Shown here piece by piece: positions 17,878 through 26,670 of a DNA stretch of 61,754 nucleotides. A program made the translations under genes and the position numbers. Under the pieces are notes generated by a model that was not told where the DNA came from, ran no database searches, and was given only the letters and a program-made list of their open reading frames with translations. The stretch's first letter is position 1; each line of letters begins with the position of its first letter. This DNA comes from Nitrososphaerota archaeon (GTDB taxonomy: Archaea; Thermoproteota; Nitrososphaeria; Nitrososphaerales; Nitrosopumilaceae), in assembly GCA_021325595.1 (NCBI GenBank), contig JAJPGX010000028.1, positions 1 through 61,754 of the forward strand, read 5' to 3'.

Positions 17878-18180
17878 ATGCCAATAGCAATTCTTCCAGA
17901 CGTTGATGAGCAAAGATGTATAGGCTGTGCACTATGTGTAGAGATCTGTACTTCTCTTGGCCCAGACGTTCTTCGTGTTAAACCAGTAGATGGTTGGAAG
18001 AGAGGTAAAGCATTTGTCTTTTACCCAGAGAGATGCATCTCAGACGGTGCATGCATCGGTGTTTGCCCAACAAAGGCAATCTTCTGGATGAGACCAATGA
18101 CATACACACCTGGTCAACCAGTACCTCTCCACAAGAACGGTGTATTCGTAAAAGGTTGGGCAGAAGACGCTGCACTTTAA
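17878..18180 (+). CDS. Bacterial/archaeal-type dicluster ferredoxin
   Basis: The 100-residue soluble protein has a first cluster motif Cys14-x2-Cys17-x2-Cys20-x3-Cys24. The second motif reads Cys53-x2-Asp56-x2-Cys59-x3-Cys63-Pro. Asp replaces one of the eight usual cysteines, so the second cluster is either a 3Fe-4S or an Asp-ligated 4Fe-4S cluster. It likely transfers low-potential electrons to 2-oxoacid or other oxidoreductases. Codon usage is clean and it has its own promoter and T-rich terminator, which suggests high expression. Confidence 0.88.
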   Translation: MPIAILPDVDEQRCIGCALCVEICTSLGPDVLRVKPVDGWKRGKAFVFYPERCISDGACIGVCPTKAIFWMRPMTYTPGQPVPLHKNGVFVKGWAEDAAL

Positions 18181-18198
18181 GCGAAATCGCTCTTCCAC

Positions 18199-18213
18199 TT
18201 TTTATTATTTTTT
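18199..18213 (+). terminator. T-rich terminator after the ferredoxin gene
   Basis: Runs TTTTT and TTTTTT with little interruption begin 18 bases after the ferredoxin stop, a typical archaeal intrinsic termination signal. It overlaps the 3' end of the convergent tgtA gene. Confidence 0.5.
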
Positions 18214-19719
18214 AAGATTGAAAAATTTGATTTTTATTTTTGACATTTTTGAGTAATGCTTTAGAAATTCTGTATTTGCTGCATAAACATTTCTGAATTT
18301 GTTATGCTTGAAAAATAAATTCCATGTCTTGGCAAATTCTGGAAAGTCATCTGCATTATGATAAATATCTGATGTAACATAATGTGCTGCCGGGAACACA
18401 TCCGATAGTTCCAATGGGATGATTCCAAGAAATGGGCTGTACTGGCAGAATTGTATATTCTCAATATCTTTTTTGTATCTCTTTTTTAGTGTACTATACT
18501 CGTTTGATAGGTAAAATGGTCTTGTCCCACCATCTGGAATAATGACAAGTGTGTTTTTCTTAGTTTTGAATTTGCGTACTATTGAATGAAACCTTGTAAC
18601 CTCTGGTCTAAACTGGTCCTCTTTTGTAAAGAGAAAAATAGCATTTTCCTTAAAACGAGGTGTCCCGTTGGCAAAAAATGCATTATTCCTACTAAACACA
18701 GGCATTGTTTCAAATAATTTGGGATGGGCACGTAACTTTCTTAACGTATACTCCCATAACCTGCCTTCATTTATGGCCTGCTTGACTCTATCTACCTCCG
18801 ACTTTATTGAATACAAATTATGAAGTGCAAGGCCGTTAATTCGTTCCTCCCTATCTTGTGTCAATAGCTCTTTTGGTTTGAACCTCCTACATACCTCACA
18901 ATTACATGAAAAATATGAAATTTCTTTGAGATGGCTAGTTCCTTCCTCCATTATGTATCTATCATGCTTAGCATAGAGCATGTATGAGGCAGAATCAAAG
19001 GTATCACATCCTAGCGCTACAGCAAGAGGTATGGTAAGAGGATGACCGGCTCCAAAAAGATGCAGAGGGATAAAATCTGGCATCTCTTTTTTTGCCGTAA
19101 TTATCATATTTGCTAGCAGTTTGTATTGATATGACTCCATAAATTCTACTGGGCTTCCAAGTGCAAGCATTTGAAAACCATCTTTGACCAGAGTTCTTGT
19201 AGATTTTTTTACTAGATCCGAGTACTCGCTACCTTGTATTGGTCCTATCCATAGCTGGCCGTTATCGACTCGTGCATCAAGTGTTTCTTTTGAAATTTTT
19301 AAAGTGTGATTAACATATTCTATTGCTTTTTTCTTTGAAAGACCTAAACCTGTTGGTCTGTCAAGTGGAATTGCAATATCTGTCATAATCCCCTTTTCAA
19401 ATTCTAATATCTTTTTGTAGTCTACATCAATATCTCCATATTCTAAAACCTGATAACCGCCAGAATCAGTCATTATGGCTCCATCATAATCTATAATTTT
19501 GTGTATTCCTTTCTGTATTGCCTCGTCCCCATAACGTTTTAGCGTAATGTATGCATTAGTTATCACCAAATCAAATCCCATTTCGCGCATCTTTTTTGCT
19601 GGTATTGATTGTATTACTGGATGAATTACTGGTACATATGCTGGTGTCTCTACCTTAGCATGATTTGTATGTATGATTCCTATTCTTCCAGCAAGATCTG
19701 ATTTTTTTATTTCAAACAT
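18205..19719 (-). CDS. tgtA: Archaeosine tRNA-guanine transglycosylase
   Basis: The 504-residue protein inserts preQ0 at G15 of archaeal tRNAs. The catalytic domain shows the nucleophile and base-binding segments (MTDSGGYQ; IPLDRPTG), the substrate pocket LALGSPVE, and a zinc site in NCEVCRRF with further ligands upstream. A C-terminal C1/C2-like region follows from about residue 330. It is shorter than full archaeal enzymes that end in a PUA domain, and I see no PUA-like sequence. The next upstream gene on the same strand is an AK6-type kinase. Confidence 0.88.
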   Translation of the reverse strand: MFEIKKSDLAGRIGIIHTNHAKVETPAYVPVIHPVIQSIPAKKMREMGFDLVITNAYITLKRYGDEAIQKGIHKIIDYDGAIMTDSGGYQVLEYGDIDVDYKKILEFEKGIMTDIAIPLDRPTGLGLSKKKAIEYVNHTLKISKETLDARVDNGQLWIGPIQGSEYSDLVKKSTRTLVKDGFQMLALGSPVEFMESYQYKLLANMIITAKKEMPDFIPLHLFGAGHPLTIPLAVALGCDTFDSASYMLYAKHDRYIMEEGTSHLKEISYFSCNCEVCRRFKPKELLTQDREERINGLALHNLYSIKSEVDRVKQAINEGRLWEYTLRKLRAHPKLFETMPVFSRNNAFFANGTPRFKENAIFLFTKEDQFRPEVTRFHSIVRKFKTKKNTLVIIPDGGTRPFYLSNEYSTLKKRYKKDIENIQFCQYSPFLGIIPLELSDVFPAAHYVTSDIYHNADDFPEFAKTWNLFFKHNKFRNVYAANTEFLKHYSKMSKIKIKFFNLKK

Positions 19720-19753
19720 TTCATAATTTGATTTAATATAACACTATTTGAAC

Positions 19754-20305
19754 CTAGTAAGAAAAGAATCTCTTCATGTCTCCTTTTTTCATGACTAGTT
19801 GTAGCCAGTCAACAGTTTCTTCTGTTCTTTTTTTGCCCCTGAATATATCTTCCACTTTTTTTACAATTGAGGAAACTGATCTGTTGGTTGTATCTACCTG
19901 AAATGTTTTTTTCTTTCCAAACTCTCTCAGTGCATCATAATAAATTACTCCCAAAATTTCACTTCCTAGATTTTCAAGTGCCTTTTTTTCTGTGTACTGT
20001 CTTTTTTTGTATACTGATTGTAATTTGTATGGATTGCGTCTTAATACTATGATACTTTCCACATTTTTAGACGAGACCGCATATGGTGCTAGATGACCCA
20101 CTAGCAAAGAATTTTTATTTATTTTTTTATCTATTATCTTTCTTAGTTTTTCAACATCTACATCAAACGTTTTATTTTTTTTCTTAAAGATCCCTTCTTT
20201 TTTTGCTACCAAATTGATATCTACTAGATCAATTCCTATTTTTTTTGAAATTATCTTTGCAATGGTGTGTTTTCCAGTTCCAGGATTTCCAGTTATTACC
20301 TTCAA
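19754..20305 (-). CDS. AK6/Fap7-type adenylate kinase, ribosome biogenesis factor
   Basis: The 183-residue P-loop protein has Walker A GNPGTGKHT at 6-14, a GHLAPY motif and a VLRRNPYKL region typical of archaeal AK6/Fap7. In archaea and eukaryotes this family is linked to 18S/16S maturation with uS11. It is on the same strand as tgtA, 34 bases upstream, consistent with a shared transcript. Confidence 0.8.
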   Translation of the reverse strand: MKVITGNPGTGKHTIAKIISKKIGIDLVDINLVAKKEGIFKKKNKTFDVDVEKLRKIIDKKINKNSLLVGHLAPYAVSSKNVESIIVLRRNPYKLQSVYKKRQYTEKKALENLGSEILGVIYYDALREFGKKKTFQVDTTNRSVSSIVKKVEDIFRGKKRTEETVDWLQLVMKKGDMKRFFSY

Positions 20306-20378
20306 TGCAACACTTCATAACAAGGAAGATTAAACATTTTTGGAATACTAATAAGAGCATCTCTATGACAGTTTTTTT

Positions 20379-21572
20379 ATGCAAATCGGGTTGTTAGGAA
20401 AAACCAACGTGGGAAAATCTACCTTCTTTTCTGCAGCAACTCAAACAACAGCTCAGATAGGAAACTATCCATTTACTACAATTGAACCAAATATTGGAAT
20501 TGCTTATGTCAAAAGTGAGTGTGCATGCAAACATTTCGGTATAAGTCACAATAATCAAATGTGTATCAATGGTACTCGATACATCCCAATAAAATTAATC
20601 GATGTAGCAGGGCTTGTTCCAGGAGCACATGAAGGAAAAGGGCTTGGAAATAAATTCTTAGATGATGCAAGACAAGCCGAGGTGTTAATACATGTAATAG
20701 ACGCTTCTGGTTCAACTGACATACAAGGACAACCAGTCCCAATTGGAACTCATGACCCATTAGAAGATGTAAAATTTGTAGAACACGAGTTTGATCAGTG
20801 GATGAAACAAATCCTCCAAAGAGAATGGCAAAAACTTTCAAGAGAGTTAGAAAGTAAAAGTGGAAAAATAATACATGCAATTTCACAAAGGTTTAGTGGA
20901 CTTGGAATTGATGAATATGATATTGAACTAGTGCTACACAACTTGAATCTTCACACGAAGAAACCTCAAGACTGGAGTGACTCTGATCTACTTTCATTTG
21001 TACAAAATCTTAGAAAAAGAACACGTCCTATTGTTATTGCCGCAAACAAAACTGATCTTTGCAATGATTTGAATATTATAAATGAACTAAAAAAAACACA
21101 TCATGTGATACCATGTAGTGCAGAAACAGAACTTCTTTTAAGAAAAGCCGCAAAAAACAATATCATAGAATACTTACCTGGGCAAAAGACCTTTAAAATA
21201 AAAACAGGGATTACCATTAGTCCACAACAACAAAAAGCTCTTGAGCTTGCAGAAAAAATAATCTCCAAATTGGGTGGAACGGGAGTTCAGCAAATATTGG
21301 ATTTTGCGTGCTTTGATCTCTTGAAATTAATCACAGTGTATCCAGTAGAAGATGAAACAAAACTATCAAACAAAAATGGTGATATTTTACCAGACGTAAA
21401 ACTATTGCGACAGGGCTCTACTGCAAAAGATCTTGCCCAATCAATCCATGCTGATCTTGCTAAGGGATTTCTCTTTGCTATAGATGCAAAAACAAAGCAA
21501 AGAATAGGAGTCGAACATAAGCTCAAAAATGGAGATGTCATAAAAATAGTCTCAAGTCTAAGTAGGGGATAA
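20379..21572 (+). CDS. Obg-like/YchF-type GTPase with TGS domain
   Basis: The 397-residue protein has the G1 motif GKTNVGKST (7-15), a switch region NYPFTTIEPN, G3 DVAGLVPGAHEGKG, and NKTD for G4. The C-terminal region ends in the TGS fold (HADLAKGFLFAIDAK, then KNGDVIKIVSS). It belongs to the archaeal/eukaryotic branch of Obg-HflX GTPases that interact with ribosomes. The kae1 start codon follows three bases after the stop, so the two genes are coupled. Confidence 0.88.
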   Translation: MQIGLLGKTNVGKSTFFSAATQTTAQIGNYPFTTIEPNIGIAYVKSECACKHFGISHNNQMCINGTRYIPIKLIDVAGLVPGAHEGKGLGNKFLDDARQAEVLIHVIDASGSTDIQGQPVPIGTHDPLEDVKFVEHEFDQWMKQILQREWQKLSRELESKSGKIIHAISQRFSGLGIDEYDIELVLHNLNLHTKKPQDWSDSDLLSFVQNLRKRTRPIVIAANKTDLCNDLNIINELKKTHHVIPCSAETELLLRKAAKNNIIEYLPGQKTFKIKTGITISPQQQKALELAEKIISKLGGTGVQQILDFACFDLLKLITVYPVEDETKLSNKNGDILPDVKLLRQGSTAKDLAQSIHADLAKGFLFAIDAKTKQRIGVEHKLKNGDVIKIVSSLSRG

Positions 21573-21575
21573 AAT

Positions 21576-22559
21576 GTGTTAAGTTTGGGTATTGAAAGCA
21601 CAGCTCATACATTTTCTTGTGCGATTATTGAAAAAAAAGGAAAGCAAGTAAAGATCCTCTCTGACGTAAGAAGGATCTATAGACCTCCTGAAGGACAAGG
21701 AATACACCCAAGAGAAGCCTCTAGACATCATGCAGAAAACTCACCTCAAGTTCTCGCTGACTGTCTCCAAAAAGCTAATGTGAAAATTGATGAACTTGAT
21801 ATTATATCATATGCAGCAGGCCCAGGACTAGGTCCTTGTTTAAGAATTGGCGCAGTGGTGGCTCGCTCTTTGGCATCATATTACGATATTCCGATTTATC
21901 CCGTAAATCATGCACTGGGACATATAGAACTTGGAAAGATGTTAACTGGAGCAAAAGATCCTCTGGTACTTTTGGTATCTGGGGGTCACACTATGATACT
22001 TGCCTTTCTTTCAGGAAAATGGCGTGTCTTTGGTGAAACATTAGATATAACACTTGGGCAATTACTGGACCAAATTGGGAGATATGCAGGATTTGCATCA
22101 CCCTGTGGACCTAAAATAGAAGAGCTTGCATCCCAGTCGTCAAACTATCTATCATTACCATATGTTGTAAAAGGCAACGATGTATCATTTTCTGGTATAC
22201 TATCTGCCACAAAAAGAATAATTCCAAAAGGACTTGAAGATGCATGTTTTTCATTACAAGAAACCGCTTTCTCCATGATAGGTGAGGCAGTAGAAAGAGC
22301 GTTATCATTTACAGGAAAAAAAGAACTTTTGATTGTTGGTGGAGTTGCCGCAAACAAAAGATTGTCTGAAATACTTCAAAGTATATGTAAAAGACACAGC
22401 TGTAAGTTCTTTGTGGCACCAAAAGAATATGCAGGAGATTGTGGTTCCCAAATATCTTGGCTTGGATTGTTAGAGTCAACAGTAAAGTCTGGTGAAAAAA
22501 TGGAAAATACTTTTGTCAAACAATCTTGGAGATTAGATACAGTGAATATCCTTTATTGA
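21576..22559 (+). CDS. kae1: KEOPS subunit Kae1, tRNA threonylcarbamoyltransferase
   Basis: The 327-residue ASKHA-fold protein with a GTG start forms t6A37 on ANN-decoding tRNAs within KEOPS. Metal-binding histidines are visible in HHAENSP and NHALGHIE, the nucleotide site in LLVSGGHTMIL and GGVAANKR. The Bud32 kinase gene lies 400 bases downstream with one convergent gene between. It overlaps the end of the latter by seven bases. Confidence 0.93.
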   Translation: MLSLGIESTAHTFSCAIIEKKGKQVKILSDVRRIYRPPEGQGIHPREASRHHAENSPQVLADCLQKANVKIDELDIISYAAGPGLGPCLRIGAVVARSLASYYDIPIYPVNHALGHIELGKMLTGAKDPLVLLVSGGHTMILAFLSGKWRVFGETLDITLGQLLDQIGRYAGFASPCGPKIEELASQSSNYLSLPYVVKGNDVSFSGILSATKRIIPKGLEDACFSLQETAFSMIGEAVERALSFTGKKELLIVGGVAANKRLSEILQSICKRHSCKFFVAPKEYAGDCGSQISWLGLLESTVKSGEKMENTFVKQSWRLDTVNILY

Positions 22560-22879
22560 GGTGAATACTTTGATATGGCGTCTTTTAGCTCTTTTTCCCA
22601 TTTTCCATTGCTATATACACCAAACTTGTAGGTTTTCTCGCCTTCGTCTGTCTTGATCTTGATTCTGATTTTTTTGATGAGCCATCCTTCCTTTGCAACC
22701 TCTATAATCTGATCTAATTTTGCCTCAAGAACTGTTTTTCCAAACTTTTTTGAAAAATCAAGTATTCTTCCCTCTGTCTTGTCAAAAGCTAATCTCAAGT
22801 TTGTTAACGTGAGAATGCCAGCTCCAAGTGAATCTTCTGAACAATCTTCTTGTAGCAGTCGTTTCTCATTAGGTTCCAT
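22553..22879 (-). CDS. Small PH/GRAM-like domain protein
   Basis: The 108-residue soluble protein begins with an acidic stretch and then alternates strands in the order expected of a PH/GRAM domain (GAGILTLTNLRLAFDKTEG, then IRIKIKTDEGEKTYKFGVY) ending in a C-terminal helix. It lies on the opposite strand between kae1 and bud32, so it is not part of the KEOPS transcript. Assignment rests on pattern only; function unknown. Confidence 0.55.
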   Translation of the reverse strand: MEPNEKRLLQEDCSEDSLGAGILTLTNLRLAFDKTEGRILDFSKKFGKTVLEAKLDQIIEVAKEGWLIKKIRIKIKTDEGEKTYKFGVYSNGKWEKELKDAISKYSPQ

Positions 22880-22963
22880 ATTATCACGTCATAATCCTGT
22901 GTTATAATAGTATAATGGGGTTTAGTAAATTTGAAACTGCACTGAAACTTAAATTATGATCAA

Positions 22964-23599
22964 ATGAGCACCAACTTGTTGAGACTACTCAAGAAGGGTG
23001 CGGAAGCAGACATATTCATTACATCATGGAATGAAAAAAAAGCAATACTCAAAGTACGAAAGAAAAAAGAGTATAGAAACGAGATACTTGATGCTAGACT
23101 ACGAACATTGCGAACAATAAGAGAGGGAAAGATGATTCACGAGGCAAAGAAATTTGGAGTAACAACACCGATTGTCTATTTTGTAGATCCAAAAAAATGT
23201 GAAATTTATCTACAATTTATAGATGGTAGGCTGGTACGAGATCTTCCAAAAAAATCAATAATCAAAAAATGCAAAGATATTGGAAACATAGTTGGCACAC
23301 TTCATAAAAATGGTCTTATGCACGGTGATCTTACCACTTCGAATTTTATTTTATCACCAAAGGGATTGGTGCTACTTGATTTTGGTCTTGCGCAAAGAGC
23401 AAACCAGATAGAAGACTATGCTATTGATTTACGTCTTTTCAAAGAGGTTCTCAATAGTGCACATGCTGACATATTTCATGAGGCGTGGAATTCATTCTTG
23501 CAAGGCTATGAAAAGATATTAGGTAAAACCATGACAAATAAGATAATCTCACATGTACAAATAATTGAAAAAAGAGGGAGATACGCTAATGTCATCTGA
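22964..23599 (+). CDS. bud32: KEOPS kinase Bud32
   Basis: The 211-residue atypical kinase has a catalytic loop HGDLTTSNF and a metal-binding DFGLA. It is a stand-alone Bud32, not the Kae1-Bud32 fusion seen in some archaea. It acts as an ATPase in t6A synthesis. Its last 11 bases overlap the chosen start of the next gene, an NTP pyrophosphatase. Confidence 0.9.
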   Translation: MSTNLLRLLKKGAEADIFITSWNEKKAILKVRKKKEYRNEILDARLRTLRTIREGKMIHEAKKFGVTTPIVYFVDPKKCEIYLQFIDGRLVRDLPKKSIIKKCKDIGNIVGTLHKNGLMHGDLTTSNFILSPKGLVLLDFGLAQRANQIEDYAIDLRLFKEVLNSAHADIFHEAWNSFLQGYEKILGKTMTNKIISHVQIIEKRGRYANVI

Positions 23600-24149
23600 T
23601 ATCTTTTTTGCAAGCTCAAATAAGAACAAGTATGCAGAAGCTAGAGAGATTCTTGAGGACTTTGGAGTTAAGCTAACATTTCTAAAATGTAAATTGGAAG
23701 AAATCCAGTCAGATTCTCTTGAGAATATTGCTATGCACAAGGCATTGCAAGCCTTCTCTATCTGTTCACAACCAGTAATTGTAGAAGATGATGGTCTTTT
23801 CATAGACTCGCTAAATGGATTTCCAGGACCTTACTCGTCATTTGTACTTGAAACCATAGGAAATAAAGGCATTTTGAAGCTTTTATCAAAACAAAGATCT
23901 GCCAACTTCAGATCAGTTATTGCTTTTTGTGAAAAAATAGACAAAGTTAGTCTTTTTGATGCAAATGTCAGAGGTAAGATATCAAGAAAAGAACAAGGAA
24001 GAAGATGGGGGTTTGATCCAATCTTTATTCCACAGGGAAAAAATAAAACTTACTCTTTGCTTGATGATAAAAATAAAATCTCACATAGGTACGTATCTCT
24101 TGAAAAATTTGCTAATTGGTACTTGCATAAGCGGAAATCCAACGATTAG
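23589..24149 (+). CDS. RdgB/HAM1-type non-canonical NTP pyrophosphatase
   Basis: I choose the ATG at 23589 (MSSDIFFASSNKNK), preceded by GAGGGAGA, over the longer TTG frame at 23565. The 186-residue protein shows the substrate motif SSNKNKYAEA, the catalytic EDDGLFID and FDPIFIP of the ITPase family. It hydrolyses dITP, XTP and similar damaged nucleotides. Bud32 overlaps it by 11 bases. Its end overlaps the convergent taw1 by 38 bases. Confidence 0.88.
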   Translation: MSSDIFFASSNKNKYAEAREILEDFGVKLTFLKCKLEEIQSDSLENIAMHKALQAFSICSQPVIVEDDGLFIDSLNGFPGPYSSFVLETIGNKGILKLLSKQRSANFRSVIAFCEKIDKVSLFDANVRGKISRKEQGRRWGFDPIFIPQGKNKTYSLLDDKNKISHRYVSLEKFANWYLHKRKSND

Positions 24150-25137
24150 TAAATCGTTTTTGGTTTTGAAGTACAACAATTCTTGACATTTCACTTTCAT
24201 CCATTACTAAATAAATCCCACTCTGTCTGGCAAGTTCCTTTGCAAAATGTCTTACTTCTGTGATATTTAATACGTTTGAAAATTCCAATCTATTGGTTGA
24301 TCTACCTACGTGCATGTATGATTTTATTTCAATAAAATGCGCGTTTCCATTTTTTATCATTTCTGCATATTTTGGAATTAATTCATCACTACAGTTATAA
24401 CCTTTAATCAACGTGAATCTTAATACAGTTCTCGTATCTAGTCTTGATAGTATCTTAAGACTTGAATTCCATCTTTCCCATGCATCCTTGTACTTTGGTC
24501 TGTTTACTAGTTCAAAAATTTCTCTGTTTGGAGCATTGGTAGACAAATATATCTGAGTAGGAAGGGCATTTTCATTTTTTAGCCTCTCCAACATTTCTGG
24601 TTCTTGCCCGTTTGTTACCAAAAAGATTGATTTTGTAGTGGCAAGTCCCCTTAGATATTTTATAAGATCAGGTAATTGTGGATACATTGTGGGTTCGCCT
24701 GAGAGCGATATTGCATAATGACTTGGAAGTAAAGATTCATCTAGCTTTGTTTTATCGCTTCGTGGATCGCCATAATGACCCATTATCAGTTTTCTTCGTT
24801 CTTCCATCAAACTAGTTACAATTACTTCTGGAGGGGCTACTTTTTCTGGCGACATTTTCATTGCACTATAAAATTCCATTGGTCTCCAGCAGTACACGCA
24901 TCTATTTTCACAAAACATTCCAGCAGGAGAAAATTCCATGCATCTATGAGTTGAAATTCCATAGAACTTGTGTTTGTAACAATCTCCGTCATTTTTGAAC
25001 GACTTTTTTGTCCAATGACATAGTTCTACAGTTCCATGATCTGAAACTCCATATTTTGCATTCTTTAACTGGCTGAGAATCATTGGTTTTATTTGAATAA
25101 ATTCCTGTGTATCTATTGATTCTCCTGAACAACTCAT
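24112..25137 (-). CDS. taw1: Taw1, tRNA 4-demethylwyosine synthase (radical SAM)
   Basis: The 341-residue radical SAM protein has the cluster motif Cys76-x3-Cys80-x2-Cys83 (CENRCVYCWRP), with further cysteines (Cys40, Cys53, Cys66) available for the second 4Fe-4S cluster. It makes the tricyclic imG-14 base at tRNA-Phe G37 from N1-methylguanosine and pyruvate. SGEPTMYPQL and LSTNAPNREIF are characteristic of TYW1/Taw1. It has no flavodoxin domain, as is usual in archaea. Confidence 0.9.
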   Translation of the reverse strand: MSCSGESIDTQEFIQIKPMILSQLKNAKYGVSDHGTVELCHWTKKSFKNDGDCYKHKFYGISTHRCMEFSPAGMFCENRCVYCWRPMEFYSAMKMSPEKVAPPEVIVTSLMEERRKLIMGHYGDPRSDKTKLDESLLPSHYAISLSGEPTMYPQLPDLIKYLRGLATTKSIFLVTNGQEPEMLERLKNENALPTQIYLSTNAPNREIFELVNRPKYKDAWERWNSSLKILSRLDTRTVLRFTLIKGYNCSDELIPKYAEMIKNGNAHFIEIKSYMHVGRSTNRLEFSNVLNITEVRHFAKELARQSGIYLVMDESEMSRIVVLQNQKRFTNRWISAYASTN

Positions 25138-25168
25138 GTGTCAAATTTTGTGTATGTTTTAATTAAAT

Positions 25169-25300
25169 CTAAGGGGACAATGTTGAAACACATGGTGCGT
25201 TTTCCATAGGAATACATAGGATGTGTCCAAGGTATAACATGCTGTAAAAAACAACAGCTGCGGTAATTCCCATTGAGAGATACCAATTTCTCCACTTCAT
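25169..25300 (-). CDS. Possible 43-residue membrane protein
   Basis: From the ATG at 25298-25300 to the TAG at 25169-25171 the minus strand encodes 43 residues: a basic, Trp-rich start (MKWRNWY), one hydrophobic helix (GITAAVVFYSMLYLGHIL) and a short tail with two Cys. The frame stays open upstream and is rich in Arg/Lys (VIRRKFISNKKRIRH), so an earlier non-ATG start is possible. The positive-inside pattern makes it a plausible single-span membrane protein. No family is recognised. Confidence 0.45.
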   Translation of the reverse strand: MKWRNWYLSMGITAAVVFYSMLYLGHILCIPMENAPCVSTLSP

Positions 25301-25424
25301 GTGGCGAATTCTTTTTTTGTTGCTAATAAACTTACGCCTGATTACCAGATCATTTTCATAGTTTTAGACTGGAATAAATCTGAACACAAAACTATCTTAT
25401 AGGACATGTTGACTATCATCGACA

Positions 25425-26477
25425 ATGGATGCTGCCAGAATTGTTAAGATAAAAGAACCACTTGAGATCCAATCTCTTGAAACTCCAAAACCTAGAGGTT
25501 CCCAAGTTCTCATTAAAGTAGAATCAGCTGGTGTTTGTCATAGTGATATACATCTATGGGATGGTGGATACGAAGGAATTGGAGGACAGATTATAAAAAC
25601 AACTGATCGAGGTGTAAAATATCCATTAACCCCCGGGCATGAGGTAGCAGGAGTTGTAGAGAGTATGGGTGAAGAAGTAGAGGGATTTGCAAAAAATGAC
25701 AAAATACTTGTCTTTCCTTGGATAGGTGAAGGTCTATGCCCTGCTTGCAGAATAGGTGAAGAAAATCTCTGTGATAAACCACGCTCTTTAGGAGTTTACA
25801 ATGACGGTGGATATGCAGAATATGTTCTTGTCCCTCACTACAAATACCTTGCAAGAATAAATGAATTAGATACTGATACTAGTGCACCTCTATCATGCTC
25901 TGCTCTGACAGCTTATGGCGCAATTAAGAATGCTCATCTTAAACCAGCTGATAATGTAGTAATTGTAGGAGCAGGAGGGCTTGGCCTAATGGGAATTCAA
26001 TTGGCAAAAGCAATTAGCGGAGCAAGAATTATTTCCTTAGACGTTAACGATGATAAATTAAAAGTAGCAAAACAAAGCGGTGCTGACTTTACTGTTAATT
26101 CCTCCAAGGTGGATCCCGTAAAAGCTATAATGGAATTAACAGGAAATCTTGGTGTGGATGCTGTGATTGATTTTGTAAATGCCAGCAAGACAGTAGAAAC
26201 CGATATGCAAATGCTCAGAAGAAGAGCACGTGTTGTTCTAGTAGGTCTGTTCGGTGGCGCATTGCAACTAAATCTTGTAACCATGCCAACAAGAGCATAC
26301 AAGCTGATAGGATCATACACGGGTTCTATGACAGATATGATTGAACTAATTTCATTGGCTCAGAGAGGAGTAATCAAACCAGTTATCTCAAACAAGTTTA
26401 AACTCAATCAAGCCACTGAAGCCTTGACAATGCTAAAAGAAGGGAAAATCATTGGTAGGGGCGTTATTAATCCTTAA
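25425..26477 (+). CDS. Zinc-dependent alcohol dehydrogenase (MDR family)
   Basis: The 350-residue protein has the catalytic zinc ligands (Cys38 in GVCHSD, His72-Glu73 in PGHEVAG) and a Rossmann motif GAGGLGLMG. The structural zinc lobe CPACRIGEENLC retains three cysteines (105, 108, 116), with a short deletion removing the usual third one. It should oxidise an alcohol or reduce an aldehyde with NAD(P). It is a different MDR subgroup from the gene at 305, which lacks catalytic zinc. It is monocistronic, with a tRNA downstream. Confidence 0.85.
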   Translation: MDAARIVKIKEPLEIQSLETPKPRGSQVLIKVESAGVCHSDIHLWDGGYEGIGGQIIKTTDRGVKYPLTPGHEVAGVVESMGEEVEGFAKNDKILVFPWIGEGLCPACRIGEENLCDKPRSLGVYNDGGYAEYVLVPHYKYLARINELDTDTSAPLSCSALTAYGAIKNAHLKPADNVVIVGAGGLGLMGIQLAKAISGARIISLDVNDDKLKVAKQSGADFTVNSSKVDPVKAIMELTGNLGVDAVIDFVNASKTVETDMQMLRRRARVVLVGLFGGALQLNLVTMPTRAYKLIGSYTGSMTDMIELISLAQRGVIKPVISNKFKLNQATEALTMLKEGKIIGRGVINP

Positions 26478-26564
26478 AATGCGGATTGAATACAAATAGG
26501 TACTACAAATTTAGACTAGTTTAGTTAAGATTAATACTGGATTGAAAAGGATTTTCCTTCATGT

Positions 26565-26637
26565 GGCCCTTGTAGTACAGTGGCGAGTATAGGGGACTGT
26601 GGATCCCCGGACAGGGGTTCGATTCCCCTCAAGGGCC
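26565..26637 (+). tRNA. tRNA-His (anticodon GTG)
   Basis: Acceptor GCCCTTG pairs with CAAGGGC. The preceding base G (26565) is the encoded G-1 opposite the discriminator C73 at 26637, the identity pair of histidine tRNA. The anticodon loop is CTGTGGA (GTG), and the T arm AGGGG-TTCGATT-CCCCT is intact. No intron, no encoded CCA. Confidence 0.95.
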
Positions 26638-26642
26638 TTTTT
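26638..26642 (+). terminator. Oligo-T terminator of tRNA-His
   Basis: Five T residues follow the last base of the tRNA directly, a usual archaeal tRNA termination signal. Confidence 0.5.
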
Positions 26643-26670
26643 ACTAATTATGGTCCTACGTCTAGAATAT

